Source: Pseudeuparius sepicola (Eukaryota > Arthropoda > Insecta > Coleoptera > Anthribidae). From it: a DNA stretch of 64,000 bases. The notes beneath the pieces were generated by a model. The model had not been told where the DNA came from. It ran no database searches and saw only the letters and a list, made by a program, of their open reading frames with translations. Below are positions 21,601 through 31,542 of this stretch, one piece after another. Position 1 is the first letter of the stretch. The number at the start of each line of letters is the position of its first letter. The stretch is from NCBI GenBank assembly GCA_963920635.1, contig OY987299.1, positions 122,017,373-122,081,372 of the forward strand, read 5' to 3'. A program made the position numbers and the translations under genes.

Positions 21601-24600
21601 AAAAGAACATAATAAAATAAATACCCTATTGCAATCACCATTATACCGCTACAAATAAAAATAACTACAACTCATTTTAATAATAATTTCAAACGTCATG
21701 GAAACACTTTCATTTTGGTATTTTGGTATAATCAGCTACTTGCGGCTGCGTCTATGGTGCGTACTCAGGCGAATTTTATTTCGGTGTTGTGAAAGTGACA
21801 GTGAAGGTTTTCCGGATCGTTCAAAAAGGTTTAAACTTTGGGCAGTGAAAATATTCGCGGGTTTTGTACGTTTTGGGAGTTTTACCGTTATCTGTGTTGT
21901 TCTTGTTCGTGTTATTAGTAGTTATTCATTGTGCAAATGGGCTCGTTACTGACCTGAACTTATGACCCGGTTGCATTTTTTTCTGCATTGATGCCAACTT
22001 GGATGGGGAAATTACCAATTGACAGTCCCAGTAAGAACTTCTTAAAATAATTTGACTATACAAAGACAGAAAGATTTTGAAGAACTGACAACTAAAGTTA
22101 CTATAGAGAGGTGAGAAGGATATTGACTTCAAAATTATGCACTGATAATAATGGGTAACATTTTCAAAATTTATAATTTATAGCATTAACAGTTCTTAGT
22201 ATGATCCTTGCCCTGTGATTATTATTTTGATTTGTATTCAAATTTTGTATCCCTTGAACCCTAGACATATTTCAATTGACTTCAATGGCTCACTTTATAA
22301 GAACTGGATTGATGAAGTCAAACCGAAAGAGGTGGTTTTTAGAAAAGTTAATTTTTTCTCAATTTTTTCTTATGGAATTTCATTAAAAAACAAAGTTGGT
22401 TGCCAAAGCAACAAAAATGTTTCCCAAAGAGCTATAGTAAAATTATTTTAAGAAGTCCTCACTGGTAATTTCGCCATCCTAAGTTGGCATCAATGCAGAA
22501 AAAAATGCAACCGGGTCTTAAGGCCAGGTCAGTAACGAGCCCATTTGCACAATGAATAACTACTAATAACACGAACAAGAACAACACAAATAAAGGTAAA
22601 ATTCACGAAACGTACAAAACCCGCGAATTATTATTATTATCTCGACTTAGCCAAAAGGCATTCGCACTCCCTCTACGGGGAACATTCACTCAGATCCCGG
22701 GTATCCCGGATACCAAAAGGATCTGGCTCGGACGAGACCCTTGCCATGTTATCGGGCCTTAGGTGACATTGATGTTGTTGGACGTTCCTGCACTCCCCAT
22801 GAATTTCCTGACGGTTCGGGCTGTCGCAAGTAGTACCGCTTTCTGCATGGACCTGTAAAGACTATCAGTTAGACCCAGCTCCTTGATGTTTCTCAGCAAA
22901 CTTTTTGGTATAACACCAGTTGTTGACATGATGATTGGAATCGTCTGGACGTTCTCCATTTCCCATTGCCTTCTAATTCGTTCTTCTAAATCTCTGTACT
23001 TCACGATCTTCTCGACTTGCTTCACGCGCAGGTTGTTGTTGTTCGAGATGGCCACATCAATCAGAGTTGTCTGCCTAGAAATTTTATCAACTATTATAAG
23101 GTCCGGTCTGTTATTCTGTCAGAACTGTACGATCCCAGTACATCTTGTAGTTGCTGTTCTCAAGAACAGGCTCAGGTGTGTAGTTGTAATATGGGACCCT
23201 CTCTGCCTGCACAAGCAGCAGCTTTTCCGCCAGTTCCTGGTGCAAGATCTTGGCAACCGAATCGTGTCATTCCTTATATTCCGTTGATGCGAACATCTGA
23301 CATCCTCCTGTTATGTGCTGGATTGTTTCTGAAGTTGGGCACCCGTATCTGCATCTGTCATCCACTACCGATGCATCTCCTACAATGAATTTTAGGTAGT
23401 TGCGAGTTGGTATAACCTGATCTTGTATGGCCAGTAGGAAGCCTTCAGTCTCGGGGAACATTCGTCCCGAGGTCAGCCAATAGTTCGACGCTAACTTGTC
23501 GACATGTTCCTGGTTAACCTCATTAGGATGCCTCCCGTGCAGCGGCTTCCCCCCCCACCTCTGTAGTTTATCGTCGGTTCGGTGGTGATTTTGACGCTCG
23601 TGTTCCGTCAGACGTAGCGGTGTTGAGACGTCTGCTCCGCATATAGCCCTATGTAGTGTGGAGCTGTTGGCCTGCCTGTAGAAATAATTACGCAGATTTA
23701 ATATTTGTTGGTCCAATTGCTTGCTGAGATCTGCCAATCCTCTTCCTCCTAGTTGACGTGGCAGAGTTGTTCTTTCTACGGCGCTACGGGGATGATGTTT
23801 ATGAGCTTTTGTCAGTAGTTTCACAACACCGAAATAAAATTTGGCTGAGTACGCCCCATAGACGCAGACGCAAGTAGCAGATTTTACCAAAATACCAAAA
23901 TGAAAGTGTTTCCATGACGTTTGAAATTATTATTAAAATTAGTTGTAGTCCTAGTTATTTTTATTTGTAGCGGTATAATTGTGATTGCAATAGGGTTTTT
24001 ATTTTATTATGTTCTTTTTTCGTATCGCTTGGGTAACTTTTCACATCATAAATCAATGAGTGACGTCATTAACTGGTTGCGACGCATATACCAATGATAT
24101 ACCCATGGTTAACAGAAAATTCCTAGGGATTTTGTGGAGAATGTCATCTGACAAAATCGGGACTTCTTACAGTAATCGGGGCATAGCTGCTTAGACAAGG
24201 AATCATCACGTAAACTTAAATAAACAATTTTTTCACGTTTCCGAATAGGCTGCCAATAACAAGTCTACAATCTCTTGTTATAATAATATTTCTTATTTAA
24301 TCTAACCTATATATTTTGTGATTTAATCTAAAAATGTTACATTTTACACAATTCTACAAAGATCCATCCCTTGAACTAACAATAATAGCGATAATGATAA
24401 TAGTTCTATTTATGAAGAAATTGTAGGATATTTTCATTTTAAAAATTAGAATTCAAAAATTTGCACTACACTTAGTAGGTATTATATTATTATGATATAC
24501 GCATCCTCCATCCCTTATATGAGGAGGGATATATGAGTGCAGGCATTGAATAAGGAATTCCCTTAATCAATGGTGCAGGGTTATGCACATAACATTTTAC

Positions 24601-27600
24601 CCCCCTTAACTCTTTTATTTTTCGTGATAGAAAAAAATGGTATATAGAAAAGTTGTAGGGAATTTTCTTGCGAGTTTAAAGAGCATATCAGATCTGCCGA
24701 TATACAGGGTGTTGTCAAGATACAAACCAAACCTGTTTTTTTTTTAAATAGAACACCCTGTATATTATTGTTTTTTTCAAATCTATTCTTCATTCCGATT
24801 TCAACGATATATATATGTAATATGTTTGGTTCAATGGTTTACTCGGAATTGGCTTTCAAATACTGGATTATCATATATCCAGATTGCCACGAAAAATAAT
24901 AAACTGTCATGATAACAAAACTTTGACATTTGAAAGAACAAACGATATCAACCAATTAAAACAGAAGATAACTGAAGAAATCCGACTCCTCAATGAATCC
25001 GGCGCAGTAGGTAATAAATTTTAAGAGAAGCCTAGTTAAGCGATATAATCTCTGTCTTGCGCAGGATGGAGGCGTCATCGAACATCTTTTATAGTGTAGG
25101 TGCTAACTTCATAGTAGTTTATACATATATAGGTCTAATTCATCAATAAATCTGGTTTGTTTTTATGTTTATTATTTTTTATTTATTTATTGCAAGAAAC
25201 TACAAAACTAAACCTAATGGTTTACTACTGTCAAATGTCAAATTTTTGTTATGACAGCAAATTCCGAGTAAACCATTGAACCAAACATATTACAGTATAT
25301 ATCGTTGGAATCGGAATGAAGAATAGATTTGAAAAAACCAATAATATACCGGGTGTTCTATTTTAAAAAAAACATAGGTTTGGTTTGTAACTTGACAACA
25401 CCCTGTATATAGGCAGATCTGATATGCTCTTTAAACTCACAATAAAATTCCCTACAACTTTTCTATTTACCATTTTTTTTCTATCACGAAAAATAAAAGA
25501 ATTAAGGGGGGTAAAATGTTATGTGCATAACCCTGTACATAGAGCTCCATAAGGCTTAGATTTATCAATGTATTTCGTTGTATTTATAATATGGTTGATC
25601 AATTAGCAAGTGATAATTAAATCATAAAAAAATATTAGTGGTACTTGGTACTTACCATAATATTAACATTAGACTACTACCTATAACTGCAACAATGCAA
25701 ATATGTAACTTCAACCAATGTTTATAATAGTATCCTTGAAGGAATACAATAATTATAACATTGTATTCACATTTCTAGCCTGAAAGAATTTAGGTAGGTA
25801 TCTTGCAGAAGATTTCATTAAATTTCTCAGAGATAGACACAGTTAATATAAATAGCTGTTATGTGAACTCTTGATATTTTGTAAAGCAAAATTGAAAAAA
25901 GTGACTATTTTTATTTTTCCATTAAGAAGGATTCCTACGTGATTATCCTGAATTTAACTTTATTTAATATTAGGTACAATCCTTATTTATACGTCTCTGT
26001 ATAAACAAGGGTACAATCCAAAAGGATATAGGTAGGTAAATATATTTTAACACACGTGCCTATTCAGATTACCTACATTTTTATTATATTTATTTTTTTA
26101 TGTGTGCGTTATATACACAACTTTGAACAGATTACTTTTAATGTTTCAATGGCCACAATTTTAACAGTTGCTTAACTTTTGTCCGTTTTATCTTCAATTC
26201 ATAACTACATTTTTTAACCTGTTGGTTTAGTGTGCCGACCAATTGGTTGGCAGAATACTTATACTATTTACTAAAATGCCAGCCAGAAAATGCTATTGTC
26301 GTTGCAACGCCTAGCTTAAAGAAAGAATCTTGGAATAAGTGAGACAACTATTTAGCAGAAGATGTGAGTCCTGGGATTTAGGCTTCACGAAATGTATTTT
26401 TATGTCTCCATTGGTAGGCAGGCTATATACACTTTGTATTATTTTTTAACTGCTATTTTTAACCGGCTATAGTACTGTTAAACAAGAACTACTTATAGGT
26501 GTTTGAAGTAGATTGATGGTATTTTAATTTAGGAAGTGGCTATTTATACGTCCGACGTATATGAAAGTTGGTATACGTCTTGCGCTCTGATTGGCGAGTC
26601 ACATGACTTCTTTGGACGGACATTTAGCTCCATCACAGAATAGTGGCTCCATACATGTCCGAATCCGAAGTAGAATAATTTAGATATGTCGGAAGTGCAT
26701 TTTTCTCAAGCATCGTTGCAATAACGAGCGTGTATGCCCTCCTTTTTCGGCGATGGGCGCTGCGGTATGAAAAAAGAAGTGATAATTATTTTCAATGATG
26801 TAACCCACCCCCGATTTTCTTGAAATTTTGGCCCTATTTTCGTCCGACATTCGGCACCCGCCAAATGGTTAAGCCCGATTTATAAACTTTGATGTTCGAC
26901 GTTTCCGTTTGACGTTTGAAAGTTGGACATCGAAGATTATTATTTCTTAACTCAAATTCCGTCAGGGATAACAACGGAGCTCCTGGAAGTCCGTTGGGAC
27001 ACAGACACAGAATACTATCAGCATATAAGTTGTTTTATATGCTCTGATACACTGATACTATTCTGCACAGAGAAATTCCTTTGTCTATGCTATTCTGTAA
27101 GTTGGGATAACCAACATATAATTTTTATCTTTTTCCGTTTGTCGTTGCCTGTCCGGCCAATGAAGTGCCTTCTTAAGTCACGTGGGAGGTCACATGGTTT
27201 CCCAGTTTATCAGCTGATCATCTGTACTGATTTTGTGTAAAGTTTATAAATCCGGCTTTTTACAGCGCTGAACGTCGGGCGAAAATAGGGGGTACCTGGC
27301 CAAAATTCAAAAAAACGGTGGTGGGTTACACTATTGGAAATAATTACCACTATACGTGCTCCTTATTGCAACGATGCTTGAAAAAAAAAGCACTTCCGAC
27401 GTATCTAAAATCAGTTTACTTCGGACGTGTATGGAGCTAAATGTACGTCCAAAGAAGTCACGTGACTCAACTCGCCAATCAGAGCACAAGACGTATACCG
27501 ACTTTCATATACGTCGGACGTATAAATAGCCACTTCCTTTAATTTATTATTATTTTGGCATGACTTTTGTACTGGAAAATTTAATGTAAATAAAAACTGA

Positions 27601-28522
27601 GGTGCAAATCTACTTACCCACTTATACTCTCGCATCTCCAACATTTGGCAAATCTTCAGTCCACACCAAATCCCAAAACCGTTGCATACTAAGACGTCTA
27701 AGACTATCGCATCCCACCAACACTCCACGAAATTCGGAAGCAGATGTGCGAACGCCATCTCAGTAATCTCCCACATGCAACTGATCGCCCACAGAATCCC
27801 CATGTGCCTTATCAGTAAGGCCTTAAATAACCACCCAAGATAGTGCCCTATCGCGAAAATATCCATGTGGCTCCACACTCTTTCCAGAGTTATATCCGAG
27901 CAATTCACGCCATATTCTTTCTCATTGTCTATGTGGAAGTTTTGTAATTGCGGGTCGAACCAGTAGAGAATCGATTTAACTGTTTGGTAGTTTTGGAAAA
28001 GCACGAAAAGGCAACCGAGAAGGTATATTACGCTCATGCCAAAAACTACTCTCCATAATGCTGGGTGAGGTCGAGTGAAAGGCCCGTTTGGAAATGCCAA
28101 TACTGAGATTATCAGGAAGAAAAAACAGCCGCACAGCACACCGCTCCATATATTGTTTTCCAAGTTATCTGTATCCCTAAAAAATGAATTAAAAATACAA
28201 TAATGCAAAGCATAATACGTGATACAATGCTAATTCAATCTACAGTGCATAAAAATAAAACAGATTACATAAGGAGACTTTAAACTTTAGCTATTTGACC
28301 TGCCAACTGACCCTTGAGAAATACTTCTTGGACTTACCTAACGAACGCGAAATATATTAGAGCACCAATTGAGATCAATAACAAAGAGATCGTGTGTGGT
28401 CTGTAGAAAAATTGTAAGGAGATATCGTCAACTGGTTTTTCGTTTATGGAACTAAAACTATCCACTCGAATCCTCTGCGAGGGCCCCTTTGAGTTGCGGC
28501 TCATTTTGAGGGCTCGATACAA
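15622..28522 (-). CDS. PTDSS1: Phosphatidylserine synthase
   Basis: Three coding exons join in phase on the minus strand: 28522-28338, 28176-27618 and 16203-15622 (TGA), giving 441 residues (human PTDSS1 has 473). The enzyme is a multi-pass ER/MAM membrane protein that exchanges the headgroup of phosphatidylcholine or -ethanolamine for serine. Family motifs are clear: FFYRPHT before the first membrane segment, [78 protein letters not shown] and [10 protein letters not shown]. Met1 (28522) or Met7 (28504) could start; I use the longer. Intron 2 is 11.4 kb and crowded with transposons. Exon 3 is GC3-rich, the first two exons are not. The open frame runs 26 codons past the exon-3 acceptor into retroelement DNA. 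AATAAA lies at 15540-15535. Assignment to PTDSS1 rather than PTDSS2 rests on overall similarity. Confidence 0.95.
16261..18342. mobile_element. Foldback element A, 2.08 kb
   Basis: Two arms of about 570 bp (16261-16838 and 17780-18342) are inverted copies. The ends read TAGTCGGGGAGCCAGCGAC on the left and, complemented, TAGTCCAAGAGCCAGCGAC on the right. A 3-bp duplication TAA flanks it (16258-16260 and 18343-18345). Within the arms the word TTTGGAAAAGCT and variants recur about every 100-150 bp, alternating with AGTCAGC-type words, so the arms are built of subrepeats. It interrupts the 3' UTR of a non-LTR retrotransposon. The TWA duplication is like PIF/Harbinger, but there is no transposase to confirm this. 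Open frames inside are by-products of the arms. Confidence 0.85.
16841..17777. mobile_element. Nested IS630-like foldback element
   Basis: TA flanks both sides of CAGCGTGTCCCGCTGTGATG (16841) and its complement (ending 17777). Arms of about 310 bp are inverted copies (CCGGAAGAGGG, GTCACTTTTTATAAAA, TGTTCCAAAACGCCC). The spacer, about 17155-17480, holds a plus-strand remnant of a transposase C-terminus with words [15 protein letters not shown] and [15 protein letters not shown], the ending typical of DUF4817-associated Tc1/mariner-like transposases. It sits in the centre of foldback A, so the two palindromes share an axis. Confidence 0.75.
19419..19577. repeat. Dispersed repeat, second copy of 1-163
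   Basis: The reverse complement of this block matches the start of the window over about 160 bp, with a few differences. It lies entirely within the hAT element, so it is probably part of that family. Confidence 0.75.
20147..20486. mobile_element. MITE with long inverted repeats and TTAA flanks
   Basis: GAGGGGGTTGCCGACAGCG at the left end is mirrored by its complement at the right end, with TTAA on both sides (20143-20146 and 20487-20490). The inverted arms are about 130 bp, joined by a short spacer near 20300-20345. TTAA flanks are piggyBac-like, but with no transposase this is tentative. It is nested in the hAT element at 19245-21209. Confidence 0.7.
21431..24184. mobile_element. Two inverted copies of a 640-bp MITE around a 370-bp spacer
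   Basis: Copy 1 (about 21431-22063) and copy 2 (about 22431-24184, read in reverse) share more than 500 bp, including ACCCCGATTACTGTAAGAAG at the outer ends and TTAAAATAATTTGACTATA near the inner ends. Copy 2 is split by a non-LTR retrotransposon at 22629-23818. A standalone third copy (31543-32182) ends exactly at the arm boundaries, so each arm is a unit of its own and the whole looks like a composite. Confidence 0.75.
22629..23818 (-). mobile_element. RLE-type non-LTR retrotransposon 3' fragment (R2/R4-Dong-like)
   Basis: Minus-strand frames 23890-23267 and 23055-22759 are two parts of one broken protein. The first has a CRYGC...HITGGC knuckle and an RLE-element C-terminal region; the sequence between has an [13 protein letters not shown] nuclease word in another frame; the second has [14 protein letters not shown] and LQKAVLL-like text ([20 protein letters not shown]) typical of the C-terminus of restriction-like-endonuclease retroelements. 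At least one frameshift separates them. The 3' end is a (TAA)n tail at 22640-22629. Compared with 31543-32182, about 85 bp of target MITE were lost at insertion. Confidence 0.7.
24576..25535. mobile_element. IS630-like foldback element, 960 bp
   Basis: Inverted arms of about 290 bp (24576-24865 and 25255-25535) start CAGGGTTATGCACATAAC. An internal AACACCCTGTATAT word occurs in both arms. The spacer carries a transposase C-terminal remnant at about 24926-25021 (words [16 protein letters not shown], then a stop). The layout, including the GAACACCCTGTATAT and ATATATATGTAATATGTTT blocks, matches the element at 44892-46578, so both are one family. It lies in PTDSS1 intron 2. The right flank is TA but the left is TG, so the site has decayed. 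Confidence 0.75.
25540..26522. other. AT-rich intron, nothing recognised
   Basis: I find no coding sequence, inverted repeat or repeat copy in this part of PTDSS1 intron 2. Confidence 0.35.
26532..27537. mobile_element. Long-TIR MITE with 9-bp duplication, copy 1
   Basis: TTTAATTTA is duplicated at 26523-26531 and 27538-27546. The ends are GGAAGTGGCTATTTATACG and its complement, and the inverted similarity runs about 350 bp inwards (GACGTATAAATAG, GTGGGTTACA, GAAAATAGGG blocks). A second copy with its own 9-bp duplication is at 54473-55105. Nine-bp duplications fit Mutator-like elements; no transposase is present. It lies only about 70 bp from the PTDSS1 exon-2 donor. Confidence 0.85.
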
Positions 28523-29390
28523 ACTTTAAAACTACGTACTTATTTTTAACCGAACATTCACAAAATAAATTGAAATTGTTATTCCGGTTTGAAATCTTAA
28601 TTATACACGTGAGTTTCTCAGCACACACGGTTTTTCAGTACATTTCTTATGGCATGATGTGGGCACTGGGCATGATGGCATGATGATGATGATGATGCCT
28701 GATGCCACCACAAAATATATAGGATAGGTTTGATGCCTCCACATTCAGATCAGAGAATCTGATCCAGATACAACCTAACCTTTCTATTTTCTATCACCAT
28801 ATAAATTTGAGTACAAAATGGGAGATGCTCTTCTGCTCAGAAAAATAAAAAACTATTTTTCTGAGCTCTTCTGACATTTCCATTTCTTCCTTTTTTTGTA
28901 CTCTACTCTCCACTCTCTGCTCTACTTCACCCTCTACTCTACTCCATTGTAACTAAAAACCACAAAATCTATAGGTTAGGTTAGGTTACTAAAAACGTGG
29001 GAGAAACTAACCCAGAATTGTTTTGTTTTTAGCAACCATATATTCCTATAATCGTTGGTTTTTATTAGAAAAGTAGTGAAGTCAGTAATGCCGGTCAGTT
29101 GTGGTTTGCTCAAAATAGAAAACGAAGAATCTGATTGGAATCCTTAATATAGTGCGGTGTACAATTTTCTTTTTAATATACACTTGTAGTGGTGCCACTG
29201 TGGAAATATTCAATCCATAGATATATATTATTTGATCCTTCGATTTGATCAAATAAAAAATTATTTTGTCACAAATGTCAAAGTCAAAAAGTTGTGTGGT
29301 ATGATCCAAATGTTTATGAAAGAATATTAAAATTAAAATTCAGCAGATTTTTCTATTTTTCAAAGAGCGTATTTCGTCAACTGCATTAAA
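28523..29390. promoter_or_regulatory. Intergenic region between PTDSS1 and EMC4
   Basis: The two genes diverge from this 868-bp interval. It contains a (GAT)n microsatellite at about 28672-28698 and three TTAGG units at 28972-28988. No TATA box or transcription start can be assigned from sequence alone. Confidence 0.5.
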
Positions 29391-29975
29391 ATGTGTGTCA
29401 CTAAACAACAAAGTAAAAGACAAAAGTGGAGCCTGGATAGTGTTAAGTAAGTATTTCCTTGCACAAGCCAAGAAACCAATCAATACATTTGTACATCCAC
29501 TTGTTCTAGGATTAGTAAAATTTCATCGGAATCTCTGGCAGCACCTCCTGCTTATTCACAGTCAAACATTGGTGCGAGCAATGAAGTTTCAAAGAAAACT
29601 GATGTATCTCGCCTCATTACGAAAAAATCTTGGGATGTGGCATTAGCACCATTAAAACAAGTTCCTATGAATCTTTTCATAATGTACATGGCTGGAAACT
29701 CTATTTCTATATTCCCAATAATGATGGTGGGCATGTTGATGATGAGGCCACTGAAAGCGATATGGTCAACAAAAAGCACCTTTAAGATGATGGAAACTTC
29801 AAACGCTTTGCTACAAATGATTGTATACGTTTTCGGGAATTTCGTTAACATCGGCTTGGCTTTGTATAAATGTCACAGTATGGGGTTGTTGCCAACACAC
29901 GCAAGCGATTGGTTGGCTTTTGTGGAACCACCAGTTCGTCAAGAATATTTAGGGGGTGGAGTAGTATTACACTAG
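29391..29975 (+). CDS. EMC4: ER membrane protein complex subunit 4
   Basis: Two exons, 29391-29446 and 29510-29975 (TAG), join in phase to 173 residues (human 183). EMC4 is part of the EMC insertase, which places transmembrane segments into the ER membrane. The family core is unmistakable: [34 protein letters not shown] (first membrane hairpin), TFKMMETSN, then [20 protein letters not shown] and GGGVVLH at the C-terminus. The start at 29391 gives a lysine-rich N-terminus with the KWSL word expected for the family; starting at 29395 would be in another frame. The intron is 63 bp. AATAAA is at 30009-30014, 34 bp past the stop and inside the neighbouring convergent gene's untranslated region. 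Confidence 0.95.
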
Positions 29976-30025
29976 GATAATTTTAATATTTATTGCTAGT
30001 TTTTTTAAAATAAATTCTATACATG

Positions 30026-30323
30026 TTACTCTTTCTTGTGTTTGTTTGCGAAATCCTTGATCTTATCATATAAGGCCTGTGGATCATCTACTCTGGGAAC
30101 CTGTTAAATATAAACCTGGGTATAATGATAATGCAAATTTCTTGATAAATAGATGAAAAATATTCCTGTCTGATAAACGTAATACAAACCTCATAGTTTT
30201 GGCTAAGATAAATTCCTGCATACATTCCAACAAGAAAACTTATCTAAAAAAATTGAAAATGCTGATCATTGATCAAATTTCGAACCAATATTCAAATAAT
30301 TTTCTTACCAGACCCCTGACCAT
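30026..30323 (-). CDS. STMP1: Short transmembrane mitochondrial protein 1
   Basis: Three tiny exons on the minus strand join in phase: 30323-30309, 30243-30190 and 30100-30026 (TAA), 144 bp coding 47 residues, the same length as human STMP1. The protein has one N-terminal membrane helix with glycines (ISFLVGMYAGIYLSQNYE), then VPRVDDPQALYDKIKDF and a lysine-rich tail. Known STMP1 proteins share the QNY motif at the helix end followed by [IV]P and a KLEE/KIKD-type helix; they sit in the inner mitochondrial membrane and affect respiratory complexes. No exon exceeds 75 bp. AATAAA is at 29994-29989, 32 bp past the stop, within the EMC4 3' region. Introns are 65 and 89 bp. Confidence 0.88.
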
Positions 30324-30453
30324 TGTTAATGGAACTTTTAAAATAATTTAACCTTGGAAACGGAAACGATAAAGATTTTTATTGTCGAACGTTGACCGAA
30401 AACATATGACTTCCTCAGAAAAATCGTCGATGGAGGAAGGTATCAATCAACGG

Positions 30454-31264
30454 AAAAATGTCTTGTTTATTTTCAGAGTTTCTCAGGTTAAAAAACGGAC
30501 CTCAAAAAAATGCCTAAAATATGTCCGTTAAATCTTCTTCTTCCTAACTTTTTCTGGCCAGGCCCTTCTGAGCGAATTAGCCACTCGGGGCCTTCGCCTC
30601 CTCTACGTTGGGTCTGGTATCCTGTTTTTTCGAGCTGTGTACATTTATCTTAATGACCTTATTTTTCCTTGATTCTTTGTTTCAGCCTTTCCCTCTTTAA
30701 ATTTGCATATTTTCTTTTCTTAGGGGATCTCCTTAATTTATCTCTTGTGAGATTAAAATGTAGGTATTCTTCCACTTTTCTCTTCGTCGGATCTAAAACG
30801 TCGCTGTATCCGTCCAATCTGGTACCAGCCCGGAGTCCGGGGAGGGAAGGCTCCGGGGCCCGGAGCCTTCCTCCGCCCGCCGACTCAGAGGAAACGGCAA
30901 CGACACGAGGCGTCCCGTGGCAACCTCATTTTATATCCGGATGGACCGGTCACCGACAACCTCACGCCTCGGCGAGCCCGGCAGACTCAACTTGGCAAGT
31001 TTTATTTAAATTTTATTCCTCACTCAACGATTTAACCACGGCTCTCGTAGTTTGTTTCCTGTCAAGTACCTTTTTTTTATTGAAACAGTTTTTGTTTTGG
31101 TCATTATATAATAAATAAAACGTTCCATTTCTAAAAAAATTAAATTTATCCTACAAAAACAAAAAACATGACAAAAACTGTACCAGTAATAATAGGTACC
31201 CATAAAAAAAATTTTACAGTTAAAAATAAATAAACTTAAACTTTAAAAATATAGTAATAAGTTG
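30454..31264. other. Intergenic with retroelement-like end and GC-rich patch
   Basis: Bases about 30540-30615, read on the minus strand, contain CCCCGAGTGGCTAATTCGCTC and a GGCCTGGCC hairpin followed by an A/G-rich end, similar in style to the retroposon tail at 5322-5451. Bases 30800-31000 are GC-rich and openly readable (30669-31118, plus) but low in recognisable motifs; I do not call a gene. Confidence 0.35.
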
Positions 31265-31431
31265 AGGTGCTTTCCATCGGACTGCTCCAAAGTGATCTAC
31301 TGCTCAAGGTCGCTTAATCGACCAATCACAAGCGATTCTAAGTGACCCTAGGTAGGGTTCCTTTAAAACGAACCGTAACCCTAGGTTACACAGGAATCGG
31401 GATGAGTAGATTAGTCCAATGGAAAGCACCT
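31265..31431. mobile_element. Small MITE, 167 bp
   Basis: AGGTGCTTTCCATCGGACT at the left is mirrored at the right by AGTCCAATGGAAAGCACCT (one mismatch). The next words (GATCTACT/AGTAGATTAGT) are also inverted. No clear target duplication was found. Confidence 0.6.
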
Positions 31432-31542
31432 ATAATGTCGGCAGTATTGGGATTTTACTGTTGTAGTAATAGGGTAATAGCAATTGGTAAATTGTAATAG
31501 ATCTAGTACAATTGTAATAGCAAGCACAACGCTGGACCTGGG

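Noticed and set aside
28972..28988. Three TTAGG units (and CCTAA at 43221-43237)
   Set aside because: This equals the common arthropod telomere repeat, but three units are too few to claim telomeric origin; they can arise by chance or from transposons.
30669..31118. A 149-codon plus-strand open frame
   Set aside because: No recognised domain, proline/serine-rich reading of a GC-rich patch, and no splice or start context; probably non-coding or transposon DNA.
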